Shown in pieces: positions 48,452 through 59,163 of a stretch of 64,000 bases of DNA. A program made the position numbers and the translations under genes. Numbering within the stretch: the first letter of the stretch is position 1; each line of letters begins with the position of its first letter. The stretch is from Casuarina equisetifolia (lineage: Eukaryota > Streptophyta > Magnoliopsida > Fagales > Casuarinaceae). Under the pieces are notes generated by a model. It was not told the DNA's origin, ran no database searches, and worked only from the letters and a program-made list of their open reading frames with translations. The stretch lies in assembly GCA_028551475.1 (NCBI GenBank), contig CM052361.1:14322875-14386874 (forward strand), given 5' to 3'.

Positions 48452-48772
48452 GTTATTATGATATCCAAGTATCATTTTTTTTCAAATATTCAAATATTTC
48501 TTAAGCTCTATTTCATACAAAATATTTCTTAAGGCAATGTATAAGGTTAATTTATGAAAGAATGTAGGAACCTGACTACTTTATAATATCATTTATTGAT
48601 ATTATAATTTGCACACTTTTTACTTCCTTGATATTTAATGTTACACATAATCACATGAAAAAACATTTATACAAATATTATATGTAACCAATATTTTGTC
48701 AAACAAAATACACCTTTTCCAACAATTTCCCCCATATTTATGATGACAAAATTTACAAAGTTTAAACATATT
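48452..48772 (-). repeat. Copia LTR piece in reverse orientation with polypurine tract
   Basis: 48452-48725 matches the 5' part of the copia element 1-type LTR on the minus strand (shared block around TTTATAATATCATT near 48580-48610, ending TTTTCCAACA). It is followed by a polypurine tract (ATTTCCCCCAT at 48726-48736, plus strand). Its orientation is opposite to the pol fragment on its left and to the LTR piece on its right. Confidence 0.7.
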
Positions 48773-49568
48773 TGATGGAGCTTTTGTCAAGTCTCAATGG
48801 AAAAATTGCAACATGCATCTTAAGTTTGAACAAAACCCCTAGAAAGCTTGTTTGCTTCATATCTCCTGTAAAGAGATGTTCTTGAGAGTTCTTGAAAGCT
48901 TTTTGACAAAACCTGGTTGAAAGATTAAGAAAATATTGAAGCTTATACACTCACGACATTCTTTGTCAATCTAAAAAGAAAGTTTGAATCTTTAGTAATA
49001 TTCTTATACTTTGATATTCTTGTGAATATTCATTGTTAGATTAAGTTATTTATATACTAATTAAACTCAGATTATTACTTACACATAAACTCCTTTATAA
49101 ATTTAAAACCTTAACTTTGTAAAAATTGGAGGTTTCATGATTAGAGCTTGAATTGAGTTTGTATATCTTCAATTAGCTCTCTAATAAGCAATATTCCTCA
49201 CAAATATTACACATTTAAGGATTATTATTGTATAAGGTTTGTTAAACCTTTTTATGGTAACCATGGATGATTTTACTCCTTGAAGAGGAGTTGGAAAGTG
49301 TAGGAGAGGGTTTACTTTTAGCTTTGAAGTAAAGTAGACTTCAACTGGTTGTATTAAAGGAGAAAAGGGTGGAAGTAGGTGACAAGAGTCAAACCACTAT
49401 GTAATCCTGTGTGCATGTCTCTTTTTGTCTACTTATTTGGTTGTTTGATCTTGATATCTTTGAATGCTTGATTTGAGTACATGAAAATCAATTGAAATCA
49501 AAAATAGGAAAAGAAACTGAGATAACCAATTCAACCCCCTCCTTTTTGATTAGCCATTAAACCTTACA
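48773..49568 (+). repeat. Copia LTR 3' part in forward orientation
   Basis: The plus-strand second half of a copia element 1-type LTR, ending GCCATTAAACCTTACA at 49568, the reverse complement of the TGTAAGG start at 3771 and 11119. Its last 203 bp belong to the 249-bp direct repeat. Confidence 0.72.
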
Positions 49569-49614
49569 CAAGTGTCGCGACAAGATGCCTAATCAATAGA
49601 GCTTATATGAGCTT
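49366..49614 (+). repeat. 249-bp direct repeat, left copy
   Basis: Matches 51341-51589 at a constant offset of 1975 bp with no gaps and about eight differences by eye. It comprises the end of a copia LTR plus about 46 bp of what lies beyond it. The gypsy LTR starts at the next base. Confidence 0.9.
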
Positions 49615-51340
49615 TGATGCAGATGCACTTAAGGCCTAATATTATGAGTTCCAATATCAAAGAATTAAGAGTTCACAACATAATCTAGTGGGTCCAAGAA
49701 GGCTAAGGTTGAAGAAGTAGCTCAAGAATATTCTGTAGCATTTATTTAGTCTTTAACATGGGGGGTTTCTTAAATAGTTATTGTCCTTAATTTCTTAGGT
49801 TTCTTTATTGTTTGAGAATATTTCTTTTTGTTTGGTTTTTCTTAATTGTCTAGGTTCCTGATTTAGTTGGGTTTTCATACTTGTCATATCTCTGACTTGT
49901 TTATGATTTCCTTATTTGTTAGAATCTAGACTTGTTAAGACTTCATTAATTTTAGAGATTATTGATTTGTTAGGATCCTTCGAGAATTAGGTTTTAAGGA
50001 TTCTTAATTTACTAGGATCCTTCTAGAATTAGGTTTAGCTGCCTATTAAAAGGGAGCATTGTTTCAATTGTAAGTAGACTTGTTTTCCAGAGAATAGAAA
50101 CCCCTAAGTTATATGAACAACTTTTGCATCCTTTATCCAATTCTTGCCAGAGATTGATGGTGGAGCACCTCCTTGATTGGTGACGTTGCCTTTACATCTT
50201 GGAGCTCACTGGCATTTATCTTTGTTTTTGTTCTTCGTATTTTTTTTTCTTTCATCCTCTTACCTAAACATTCACTTTTTCTCATAGAAAACCCAAAAAA
50301 ACCAAAAAAAATGATTTTTAGTTATTTTCTTAACCCAAGCTCGCTCAAGCCCACCATAATATTCGCATCAAGTGGTAATCAGAGCCTAGGTTATTCTTTT
50401 GAGTGAGCAATTTTTAATATGAGTAACAATTTTTCATCTCACCATAGTGGCCATTCTTCGTCAATTCCACCATGGCAAGTTGAAAACCAAATGTTATAAC
50501 TTTAGTTAGGCGAGGTAAAGGTGCAACTTTTTTCTGTCCTCAAGAAGTTGCAAGCCTTTTGCAAAGGCACCTAAGGCAACCAAGATGAAAGAGAGCATAA
50601 GAGAAGGCCAAACAATGATTGTAGCTTACATGTCGAGATCCTAAAATTCAACGGTACTCTTGATCCCATTGATTTTGTTGACTGGCTATATTGTATTGAA
50701 AAGGTGTTTAAGTTCCAAGTGTATGATGATCGCAAGAAATATAAGGTTGTTGTTCTTCATCTTAAAGAATTTGCTTCTTTGTGGTGGGAGAATGTTAAGA
50801 AACAAAGAGTTCAAGATGGAAAGGAAAAGGTCTGTTCATAGGAGCAACTAAATAAGCTTTTCAAAATGCACTTCTTGCCCAAAGATTTCAAGCAAGACCA
50901 TGCTGACATGCGCAAGATGAACAGATGTTGAAGCCAAGACCCACGTTGCAACCAAAAAAAATATTGCGCTTTAACATATTCCATGTACCAACAATAGAAC
51001 AACTACAATTATTACAAGGAAGACTATGATATGTTGATAGAAAGGTGGTATGGGAGAGAAACTTCACCAAAGAAAGCCATAGAAGTTGTTCAAGTAGAAA
51101 AAACAACGTTAACAAAAGTAGAACCAAAAGATTTGGATCTACCAAAGCTAGTGGTGTTGGCAAAGAAAGATAAGGACCTAGAAAGTTTGGATTTTTTAAA
51201 AATTGAAGCACCAATGACTATGAATGCAAATCCAAAGTGCTTGGATATTCTAGACCAAGATGTGTTACCTGAAAAAGAGATAGATCCAAGAATTTTAGAT
51301 CTGCCAAAGCATGAAATATTACCAAACAAGACAAAGGAAG
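49615..51340 (+). mobile_element. Gypsy fragment: LTR, primer-binding site, gag
   Basis: LTR 49615-50370 (756 bp, TGATGC...GCATCA), primer-binding site TGGTAATCAGAGCC at 50373, then gag. The gag shows LDPIDFVDWLYCIEKVFKFQ, HLKEFASLWWENVKKQRVQD and HFLPKDFKQDHADMRKMN at about 50650-50920, and a Lys/Glu-rich segment at 51031-51340. There is no pol and no second LTR. It is the same family as the fragment at 11845-13118 and is broken. Confidence 0.87.
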
Positions 51341-51589
51341 AGGGTGGAAGTAGGTGACAAGAGTCAAACCACTATGTAATCCTGTGTGCATGTCTCTTTT
51401 TGTCTACTTATTTCGTTGTTTGATCTTGATATCTTTGAATGCTTAATTTGAGTACATGAAAATCAATTGAAATCAAAAATAGGAAAAGAAACCGAGATAA
51501 CCAATTCAACCCCCTCCTTTTTGATTAGCCATTAAACCTTACATAAGTGTCACAACGAGATGCCTAATCAATATAGCTTATATGAGCTT
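51341..51589 (+). repeat. 249-bp direct repeat, right copy
   Basis: Second copy of 49366-49614, placed directly after the gypsy gag fragment. After it the sequence continues into the gag region of copia element 3. Confidence 0.9.
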
Positions 51590-52560
51590 CAATATGGTTC
51601 AAGCTTGAATGCCTTTTATGCACATCAACTTATGGAACATGAATAGCAATAAAAGTAGTAGAGCGAGCACATCCATGAGTAAAGGAAGAGTTTAGACCAA
51701 GATACAAGCTACAATCAATGGCAAAGGCAAGAGAATTTGCTCAACTAACACTAACAATAAAGCAATGAGCTTTTTCTTCATCCTATATCATGCCCACAAC
51801 TTGGGAAAGAGTGGACATGGGATGGGTATTTTGGATTTGAGAATGAGTAATGGAAAAAGTCTCATCTAACCCATTTAGAAAATCCACAACTTTACTAGAT
51901 TCCAGAAACTTCTAAAAATCAACATCCTTGTTGAGCTGTGGATAACAAAGGAAGATATAGGAATCATACTTATTCCAAAAGCTTTCCAAGTGGTAAACAT
52001 ACTTATCAACATGTTCCTCTTGCTGGACAGTCTTGTCAAGATCCCGTCTCACTACACTTATTTCTGGTGTCAACTTTTTAAAACTTATCATGGAGATGAA
52101 CCTATATCACACGAGCATTAGAGGTGTAAGTGAAGGTTTTATAGATTTTTGGTGAAAGGAAAGTGAGAAGCCTTAATAATACAACTCCATTACAACATTG
52201 CTAGAATGGAAACAACATAGAGTCAAGTTTAGGGGGTTCCACAATAGGGTTAACAATGTCAAGCTTATTGTTCCTAAGAATAGCCACTTCCATGTCATGA
52301 CTCCAGGAGGCATAGTTCTGCACACAATGGAGCTTCTTGGAGACAATAAGAACACTAGTTTGCTCACCTAAATGGAGATAAAGGGGATGACCAACAATAA
52401 TAAAAGAAGCTTTAACTGTAGGTTTGGATGGGTTACTTGAACACCCATGAGAGCATTGATGTTGTTGAAAGCAAGGATGGCTCTTGCGTGTTCGTCTATG
52501 GTGATCGGGATTGTTACTAGAGTCCATAGAGATGAGAGCAAAATAATGCAAACTAAGAAT
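51590..52560 (-). mobile_element. Copia element 3, gag region
   Basis: Minus-strand peptides match the N-terminal copia gag domain (HPLYLHLGEQTSVLIVSKKL, ASWSHDMEVAILRNNKLDIV near 52260-52400). A more C-terminal part lies near 51780-52060, where a V..M..QEE.-type segment can be read. It starts near the MDSSNNPDHH-like N-terminus at about 52530. It is broken. Confidence 0.72.
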
Positions 52561-52859
52561 AAAACTGAAGAGAACAAAGCCTAAATAGATCTGGGTGCTT
52601 GTGCAGAGAACCTACTAAGGTTCTCACGAAGAAAAATGCACCAGAGTTAGCATGCTCATATAGAGAACCTGCTGGAGTGCACAAGTAGAGAGGTCACATC
52701 TAGAGTTGGAAATTGCGATGGGCTGCGGAAAAAAAACCAAAGGCCGCCAAAAATAAAGATGAGGCCACCAGAAATGGGACGGAGCATTAAAAACAGAGGA
52801 GGTGCGGAAGCATAAATGAATACAAAATCTATGCTTGCTCATGATAAAATACCATGAGC
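52561..52859 (-). other. Copia element 3, 5' leader
   Basis: Region between gag and the 5' LTR. Just inside the LTR the minus strand reads ATGGTATTTTATCATGAGC, a degenerate match to the Met-tRNA primer-binding site. Nothing else is recognised. Confidence 0.45.
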
Positions 52860-53070
52860 TGCTAGAAATGGATTTAAAGCATAAAACATGAAACTACTAT
52901 ATCTATGTAGAATGAGAAAGACAAAATTATTCTAACCTCGTACAGTGAGCTACTAGAAGCTAATAAATAATTGTGAATGGAAAAGCAAATGGGCCTACAC
53001 AATGCAAGTCTATAATGGGCCTATACAATTCAGGGTTTATATCTAAAAGCCTAACAACAATATTTCAACA
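52860..53070 (-). repeat. Copia element 3, 5' LTR
   Basis: 211 bp, TGCTAGAAATGGATTT...ATATTTCAACA, partner of 33605-33822. After it the flanking GTCAC begins the low-copy region. Confidence 0.85.
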
Positions 53071-53679
53071 GTCACATAAACTTTTTGGGTAAATTTCATT
53101 TGTTTCTTTTGGTTTAGAGAATGCTTTAGGTTATTTATTGATCTATTGTGCGTAGTTTACCTAAACAAAGTGGTTTCAGTATGATCAATTTGTTGGAGGC
53201 TACTAACGTCGTAAGGAGGTCTGACTATTGGAGATTAGGTTATTGAATTTACCTTTCCCAGCGACCAAAGACAAAGTGTAGCTGTCTTTCTAGATTTGTC
53301 TTTCTAGATTTTTCTCTCCGCGCCTAGCACTTGCTGTAACTCTTGTTACGTGGAATAACATTCAGGCCACAAAGTACAAGTGTCATTCACGAGTTCAATC
53401 CTCATTTCAATTATAGTCAGTCATGCTTGTTTCCTGGGAAGTGTAACCTTACTTTTTACTTGCTAATTTACGTTATCATTTTCCATGTTGACGTTAATTT
53501 AGTCAGCAGAATGTTTCCGATTTTTTACTTAATTACTTGAAACTGTTCATAGCATTTTGCTGAGCTTCAATTTCAAAGTATGCAGTGTCCGTATCAGCAC
53601 AGTTCATTATTTTGTCATCATATGACTCTATTTAGAAGACGACAGCCTTATTTTTCGGTTTTAGTACCTCCTGAAAACG
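53071..53679. other. Low-copy spacer
   Basis: About 600 bp without a recognised repeat, gene or motif. Confidence 0.35.
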
Positions 53680-54570
53680 AAAACAAAAATATAAATATAA
53701 ATAAAAAACAAATAATAAAAAATATAAATAAAATATAAACTCAAATAAACTTGACTCCCACAATCTAAATTCACCTTTACATTAATAATAATGTAATAAA
53801 TATTGATTAAAATGCCAAGCCCCGCATAAATAGGAATGGGCGATTACCATCAAGGCTTAAATCCATTCCCAATTAATCTAGCAATTCTATTATCCGTCTT
53901 CGCCTACAAATCCAATTCCAGTAGCACATTGTCTCATGTTCGTCCGCAGCTCAGTAGTTGTTTTAGTAATAGTTAGAAAATAAAAAATACAAAAGTAAAA
54001 GTATATATATATATAAATAAAGAAAATAAAAACTGTTGAAAGATGATGTTCTTGTTTACATTTTAATCCATACAGATAGGAGCCCACATGACATATATTT
54101 TTTTCTCTTCCCATTTGTATAAGAGCCACACTAGGGCTCCGTTATTCTTTGATGCTCATGTACATGAACTGAGTTTTCTCTCTATGAAGCTCAGATTTGG
54201 TTTCTTTCAAAAACAATAATAGAAATATAAATAAATAACAAATAAAAAATAAAAAATATAAATAAAAAAGAATATATAAAATATAAATTCAAATAAACTT
54301 GACTCTCACAATCTAAATTCACCTTTACATAAATACCAAGAATCTAATTATATTAATAATAATATAATAAATACTCGTTAAAAAGTCAAGATCCCCATAA
54401 ATAGAAACAAGCTGTTACTATCAATACTTAGACCCATTCCCAGTTAATCCAGTAACTCTATTTTCCGTTTTCACCTGCAAATCCAATTCCAGTTGTGCAC
54501 TGTCTTCCATCCGTATGCAGCTGACCGGTTGTTTTCGGTAATAGTTGGAAAATTAAAAATAAAAAAGATC
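53680..54570. repeat. Diverged tandem pair, about 550 bp apart
   Basis: 53680-53995 and 54205-54570 are similar along their length: a run of AAATATAAATA-type sequence, then CAAATAAACTTGACTC, a block ending TCCAATTCCAGT, and ATAGTT.GAAAAT at the end. By eye they are about 80% alike with small indels. They lie directly upstream of the BSL-derived leader. The type of element is unknown. Confidence 0.7.
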
Positions 54571-54604
54571 CAACCAAAATTAGAAAACACCACAAGAGCC
54601 TTGA

Positions 54605-54668
54605 GTGCGAGGCGCGAAAATCCAAAGAGAGAGGAGTAAATATTTGGCATTGTATAATGTTATATACT

Positions 54669-54708
<40 letters not shown>

Positions 54709-57360
54709 GGGGAGTGGTATTGTTTTTTTTCTCGCTTTGCTGTGTTTTTTTGGGGCTTTGAGATTTTCTCTGTCATCCTGTTTCGTTTCCTGGAGGTTCC
54801 TTCACACAGAGAGAAGGAGAGATTTTTTTTTTTTTTTTTTATGTTTTGAAAAATTTGCCTCGTTTTCTTGAATTTGGGAATCGAGGATTTGAGTTAGGGT
54901 TTCGGTTCTGTGAATTTCCCGACTGGGGGGGGGTCGTTCGAGGCGGGGGCTTGGTTTTCACTAGCGGATCGAAATGTTGTTTAGAAATGCGAATTTGCGG
55001 GAATTCTAACTCCGATCTTGAAGGTAGGCTCGAATCGAGGGATTGAAGCAATGGATGTGGATTCGCGGTCCATGGTGCCGGAGACCGATCACGATCCGGG
55101 GTTGCAGAGAGAGCAGCTTGGTGAGGCATCGACGGCTCTGTCTCCCCTGTAATCGTCTCCGCCACAGCTGCAGCAACAGCAGCCGGTGCCGCAGGTGCAG
55201 CAGAGCCTCGTGGTCGGGCTGAGGCACGTGCCGACCTACTCGGTGGTGAATGTGAAATAGAGGAGGAGGATGGGCCGGGCCCAAGGCGTGGCCATACGCT
55301 CACGGCGGTTGGGGAGGAGGGCACGCCTGGCTACATTGGTCCCAGGTTGATCTTGTTTGGAGGCGCCACGGTCCTCGAGGGGAGTTTCGCGGCTTCGGGG
55401 ACTCCCCGTTCGGAGGGGAGCGCTGGCATCCGTATTTTTCTCAATTGGATTGCTAAATTCGATTCTTTGTGGCTACCTTACCCTTTTGTACGTTGGTTTA
55501 TGGAGTTTGTGAGAAATAGGAAATTCTAGTTGTAGATTTGATGTGGCATGCGAAACCCTAATTTGAATTTTCACAGTTCAAATTTGCTAAGGACTGGCAT
55601 TTGAAGCCGAAGCTTTTGGCTCCTACGTACTGCTTCTCTTGTTGGATGCATATTGTTTGAAAACCCTGATTTAATCGTTGTTTGGAAGTCTGAGCCTAGC
55701 TTCGTTAAGTTGCTCTGATATTTATTGTCCCGGAGATTAGTTTGAGTTGTTGCAATTTTGAATCTTTGGTGTTCAAGTGGTACGTGATCTCAGTCTTTGT
55801 TGAATTTGATGAATTTAGTGGGCCTTCATGTTTGTTTTCATATATTCATGGTAATCAAAATGTTATGCCCGATTATTCTCATCTGATGTGCCTCAGTGTG
55901 TTTTCTGAACCAACCTCTTTGATATATTGCATATATGCCTATAATGATTGCTGCCTTGGATTTTCTATTTAGTTATTTCTCTTTTTCTTGAACACATTGC
56001 TTTTCAAGTTGTGCTAGCATCACTGTAGGTTCTGGTTGATTTGTCTTTCTTATTGAAACAAGTTGAATGAAGTTGTCTTACTTTTCAAAGCGAAGTGAAA
56101 TTAAAAGCCTATTTTGGCAACCTATAGAATGTTGTGCTACCTTAAAATTAATATGGGAGCTTAAGCTTCTGTAGAAAAAAATATCTTATGATGGGTGGTT
56201 AAATTCAACTGTCAATGATACTTCTTTTTGTTGTTGCTGCTGTTGTTACACTTGTCATCCAAAACAATTGTTGCTGCTATTATGAAGTTTCTTTCTTCTT
56301 CTTCTTCTTTTTTTTTTTTTTTCGGGTGTTTGTTATTCAAAGGATGATCCTTTTTTTAATATTTTTATTATCATTATTTTCTGGGTTAAAAAGATGATCC
56401 ACCTAAGATGTCTAAGGTAATTTCTCTTGTTCATTCCTATTTATAGTGTTGGACACTGCAGCAGGAGTTTGGTGTGATACAAAGTCTGTTGTAACTAGTC
56501 CTGGAACAGGCAGATATAGTGCTGATGCTGCAGGGGGAGATGCTGCAGTTGAATTGACAGGACATTGTAGGCATGCAGCAGCTGCAGTTGGTGAGTTAGT
56601 ATTTATTTATGGTGGTTTACATGGTGGTGAGACATGAATCTTGTTGTAAAACTATGCGTCTTGCTTCATTTATTTCTAGTTTTCAAATTTTATACATGAT
56701 TCTGTTGAGCAGAAATCGCTTTGTGCATCATCTTTGTCTTATAATAACTTAATTTCACACTGAAAATAACATTAGGCACTTAAATCTTGCTTTAATAAGT
56801 TGTATGAAGGAAAATGCATTTCTTATGGTTTCTTTGGATCACTTTTAGTGCCTCAAAACAGTGTTATCAATTTAGATTTTAGACAGCACGAATTTGGGCA
56901 AGATCAATGATGATGCTTTTAAGCAGAAAGTTGGTGGGCTATTGGATCATGATGCAATAATTACTTCATTGCATAATAATTAGAATTTGAGTTTCATATG
57001 GGAAAAATTTAAGTGGTTTGAGACTGAGTGGAGGAGATTTGTTAATAGTACTAATTTATTAGATTGAAAGATCAGCTTGGAGATGAGAGCTAGTTAGGTT
57101 GAAAAATTGATACTGGAGATGGTATTGGAGGACAGTGCTCTTTGATTAAAGGTAAGACAAGATGACCATCTAGGATTGAAAAACTTTGGTTGGGTGGCTG
57201 TGTTTCAAGCTTTTGTATTCTGAATAGTGGAGTTCTGTCAGGTTTGATAATATTGTTGCCCAGTTGTCTCTTGCATTTATGATACAGGGGTGTTGCTGGA
57301 TGACCTAAAGTGTTGCATCACATGCTGCAGCAGGTGCTGCTGCATATACGCATACATGCA
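54605..57360 (+). pseudogene. BSL: BSL-type kelch phosphatase gene, 5' fragment, broken
   Basis: BSL1-3 are brassinosteroid-pathway phosphatases with N-terminal kelch repeats and a C-terminal PP1-like domain; this resembles BSL2/BSL3. Exon 1 starts at ATG 55051 (MDVDSRSMVPETDHDPGLQ) and continues VPTYSVVNV, EEDGPGPRRGHTLTAVGEEG and TPGYIGPRLILFGGATVLEG to a donor near 55432. It has an in-frame TAA at 55150-55152 and a frameshift near 55250-55262. A later kelch exon at 56447-56626 (VLDTAAGVWCDTKSVVTSPG, GRYSADAAGGDAAVELTGHC, ELVFIYGGLHGG) keeps splice borders, and 57288-57350 begins VLLDDL and ASHAAAGAAA. Most kelch exons and the whole phosphatase domain are missing. Retained introns rule out a retrocopy. 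The leader with its GA repeat is at about 54605-55050. Confidence 0.88.
54670..54704 (+). repeat. (GA)n microsatellite
   Basis: About 17 GA units in the presumed 5' untranslated region of the BSL-derived gene; GA repeats are common in plant leaders. A T run follows at 54822-54840. Confidence 0.9.
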
Positions 57361-57980
57361 TGTATGGTTCAGTCTTGTAGAGGCGCATGGTTGGGAAATC
57401 AGAAGAGAAAAGGTAAGTTTTGGTAGTAGGCATGAAGCGCTAATAAATTCAAGTTGCATTTTTAGGCTACTTCAAAATTAATTATGGTACGACACAACTC
57501 CAAATTATGTAACAATCTTGTTATGTAAATCTGAATCCTCTCATGTAAAATCCCAATGACTATATGTAGAATATGTGGTTTAGATTTGAAGTATTACTTT
57601 AAATTCCAATTAACGCAAGTGGTATAGGAGGCCTAGTTTTGTCTAAGGTTCAGTTGATTTAATTAGTTCTTTGCCTCTTTGCCCTTTTTATTTTTTAGTA
57701 CAGGGAAACTCATTCTGCTGTTTGCTAAGCAGAATTATCTTACAAGCCACATATATGTGCTCTACTTGTATTTGAGTGAGGGTGACACTAGTCTTGTGCT
57801 CTTACTTGTGGGTTATGTAGGGTTCAGGTCCTAACAGACCATAAGTCCATTCTTGGCTAGAAAACCAGAAGACCAGCACGAAATTGTTCTTTGTTTTTAA
57901 GTTTCTTGTTAATACTATAGAGACATATATCCTTTATACATATATACACATATGGTTGGTTTTTGCCAAGTCTAGAAGAG
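57361..57980. other. Spacer between the BSL and midasin fragments
   Basis: About 600 bp of AT-rich, intron-like DNA in which I recognise nothing. The change from BSL-derived to midasin-derived DNA must lie here. Confidence 0.4.
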
Positions 57981-58517
57981 ATGGCCATGGATGGGAGTTT
58001 TGGTCTTCAATCTGCAATGGAAAGGTTTCTTGCTCATTGCCCAAAGCTTCTATCTTTCCCATAGTTTAATTCATTCCAAGGTATACTTCTTGTCTGCTTT
58101 TTGGGAAATGTGAAATTTTAAGACTTACAATACTAGTAATTAGTTTCGGCAAAAGTTACTATATAACTAGGTTTAGTGTTCTTGTCGTCATTGAAGAATT
58201 AGGAGAATTTAGAAATATGATGATATAGGGCTTTGATCATAGGTGCTTTTTGTTTCAAAGCAACCAAGAGGCCACAAACTTAGTATATAAGTTTCAAGAT
58301 ATATGTATAAGCATATAGTAACTTTTGCCAACAAGAACACTAAACCCAGTTATATATAACTAGTTTTCTTCTTCCAAAAATTTAAAGGTTTGTGTTTTGT
58401 TTACAAAGGGGCATCTGCTGAAAGAAGAGGAGGTGGTGCATGTGCTGGCAGAGATATTTTTGTACCCAAACTATATTATTCCTTTGATGGGGTGTTTTCA
58501 GGCAATTGCCAGACATG
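57981..58517 (+). pseudogene. MDN1: Midasin (MDN1) exon 1 and 2 fragment
   Basis: Midasin is the giant AAA ATPase that removes assembly factors from pre-60S ribosomes. Exon 1, 57981-58080, reads MAMDGSFGLQSAMERFLAHC then PKLLSFP, a stop (58062-58064) in place of a residue, then FNSFQ up to a donor at 58081. Exon 2, 58409-58517, reads HLLKEEEVVHVLAEIFLYPN and YIIPLMGCFQAIARH with acceptor AAG and donor GTAATT. This matches my memory of the N-terminus of plant midasin in order and exon structure. The remaining several thousand residues are absent. It is clearly a fragment, in the same orientation as the BSL piece. Confidence 0.72.
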
Positions 58518-58689
58518 GTAATTTCTTCTAGACATAGGATGTATATTTGTTGATCATAAAAAAAAAAAAAAAACAAAAAAAAAGGAGAAATGAACTCACA
58601 TGAAAATTTTTGTAGTGTCCTTCCTTTTCCACGTCGGTGAGATCTTACATAGTTGTTCTAAATTGACTTTGTTTCTTTCTTTTTCTCAG
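58518..58689. other. Junction between the midasin and STT3 fragments
   Basis: 172 bp containing an A-rich run (58558-58582) and an intron-like end with an AG acceptor at 58688-58689. The two unrelated gene fragments are joined within this interval. Confidence 0.6.
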
Positions 58690-59163
58690 GGTATCCTCTT
58701 GGTTGTGTTATTGGCAGAACTTTTTACCCTGGATTGACATGAACCGCAGGCACCATCTGGTGGTAGGTACTTTAGAGTTCATAGGAAGTTAGTGGAGTTG
58801 ATTTTGTTAGTCTTATTTTCTTTTGAGTTTGGTGTTTATGAAAAGATTTGAACTTATTGCTTTATATGAGTCCCATGGCACTAATATATGTGAGAGATTA
58901 TTCTATGAATGCAGGATTTTGAATTCTTGAAACTTTCCTCTGTCTGTGGAAACTGTTTCTGTATTTACTGCACCTATATTCTCTGCTTTTGCCTTATGCC
59001 CTACATACCTTCTGACAATGGTGTGTGTGTTCTGATTTGAAGGCATTCTCTTACAATTTAGATTTTACCCTTAGCTTTGATAATGATCCTAAACTACCCA
59101 CCTTTATAGGAAGTGAATGGTACTGGTGCTGGACTGACAACGGCAGTTCTTATTATGCAATGG
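58690..59163 (+). pseudogene. STT3: STT3 oligosaccharyltransferase subunit, three-exon fragment
   Basis: STT3 is the catalytic subunit of ER N-glycosylation. Three consecutive exon-like pieces keep AG/GT borders: 58690-58762 (YPLGCVIGRTFYPGLT, a stop, then TAGTIWW), 58915-59020 (ILNS, a stop, then [20 protein letters not shown] and [10 protein letters not shown]), and 59110-59163 (EVNGTGAGLTTAVLIMQW). Together they follow the family sequence YPLGRVIGGT...[48 protein letters not shown] without gaps. At least two stops are present and the rest of the protein is missing. It looks closer to STT3B, but I cannot separate the paralogues reliably. Confidence 0.83.

Larger units (their letters stand above)
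33605..53070 (-). mobile_element. Copia element 3, an old element enlarged by nested insertions
   Basis: Short LTRs 33605-33822 (3') and 52860-53070 (5') with TG/CA ends are flanked by GTCAT (33600-33604) and GTCAC (53071-53075). Own parts, minus strand: RNase H 33823-34475, RT 35177-35695, gag 51590-52560, a primer-binding-like site just left of 52860. By eye the LTRs differ at roughly one position in ten, so it is older than copia element 1. Integrase was not found. It hosts a solo gypsy LTR, a three-LTR copia array, copia and LTR pieces and a gypsy fragment, which together make most of its 19.5 kb. It is broken throughout. Confidence 0.8.

Noticed and set aside
54839-55324. Minus-strand 161-codon Pro/Ser/Ala-rich frame
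   Set aside because: It is antisense to BSL exon 1; the plus strand clearly matches BSL.
55051-57360. A working BSL phosphatase gene
   Set aside because: Exon 1 has a stop and a frameshift, most kelch exons are absent and there is no phosphatase domain.
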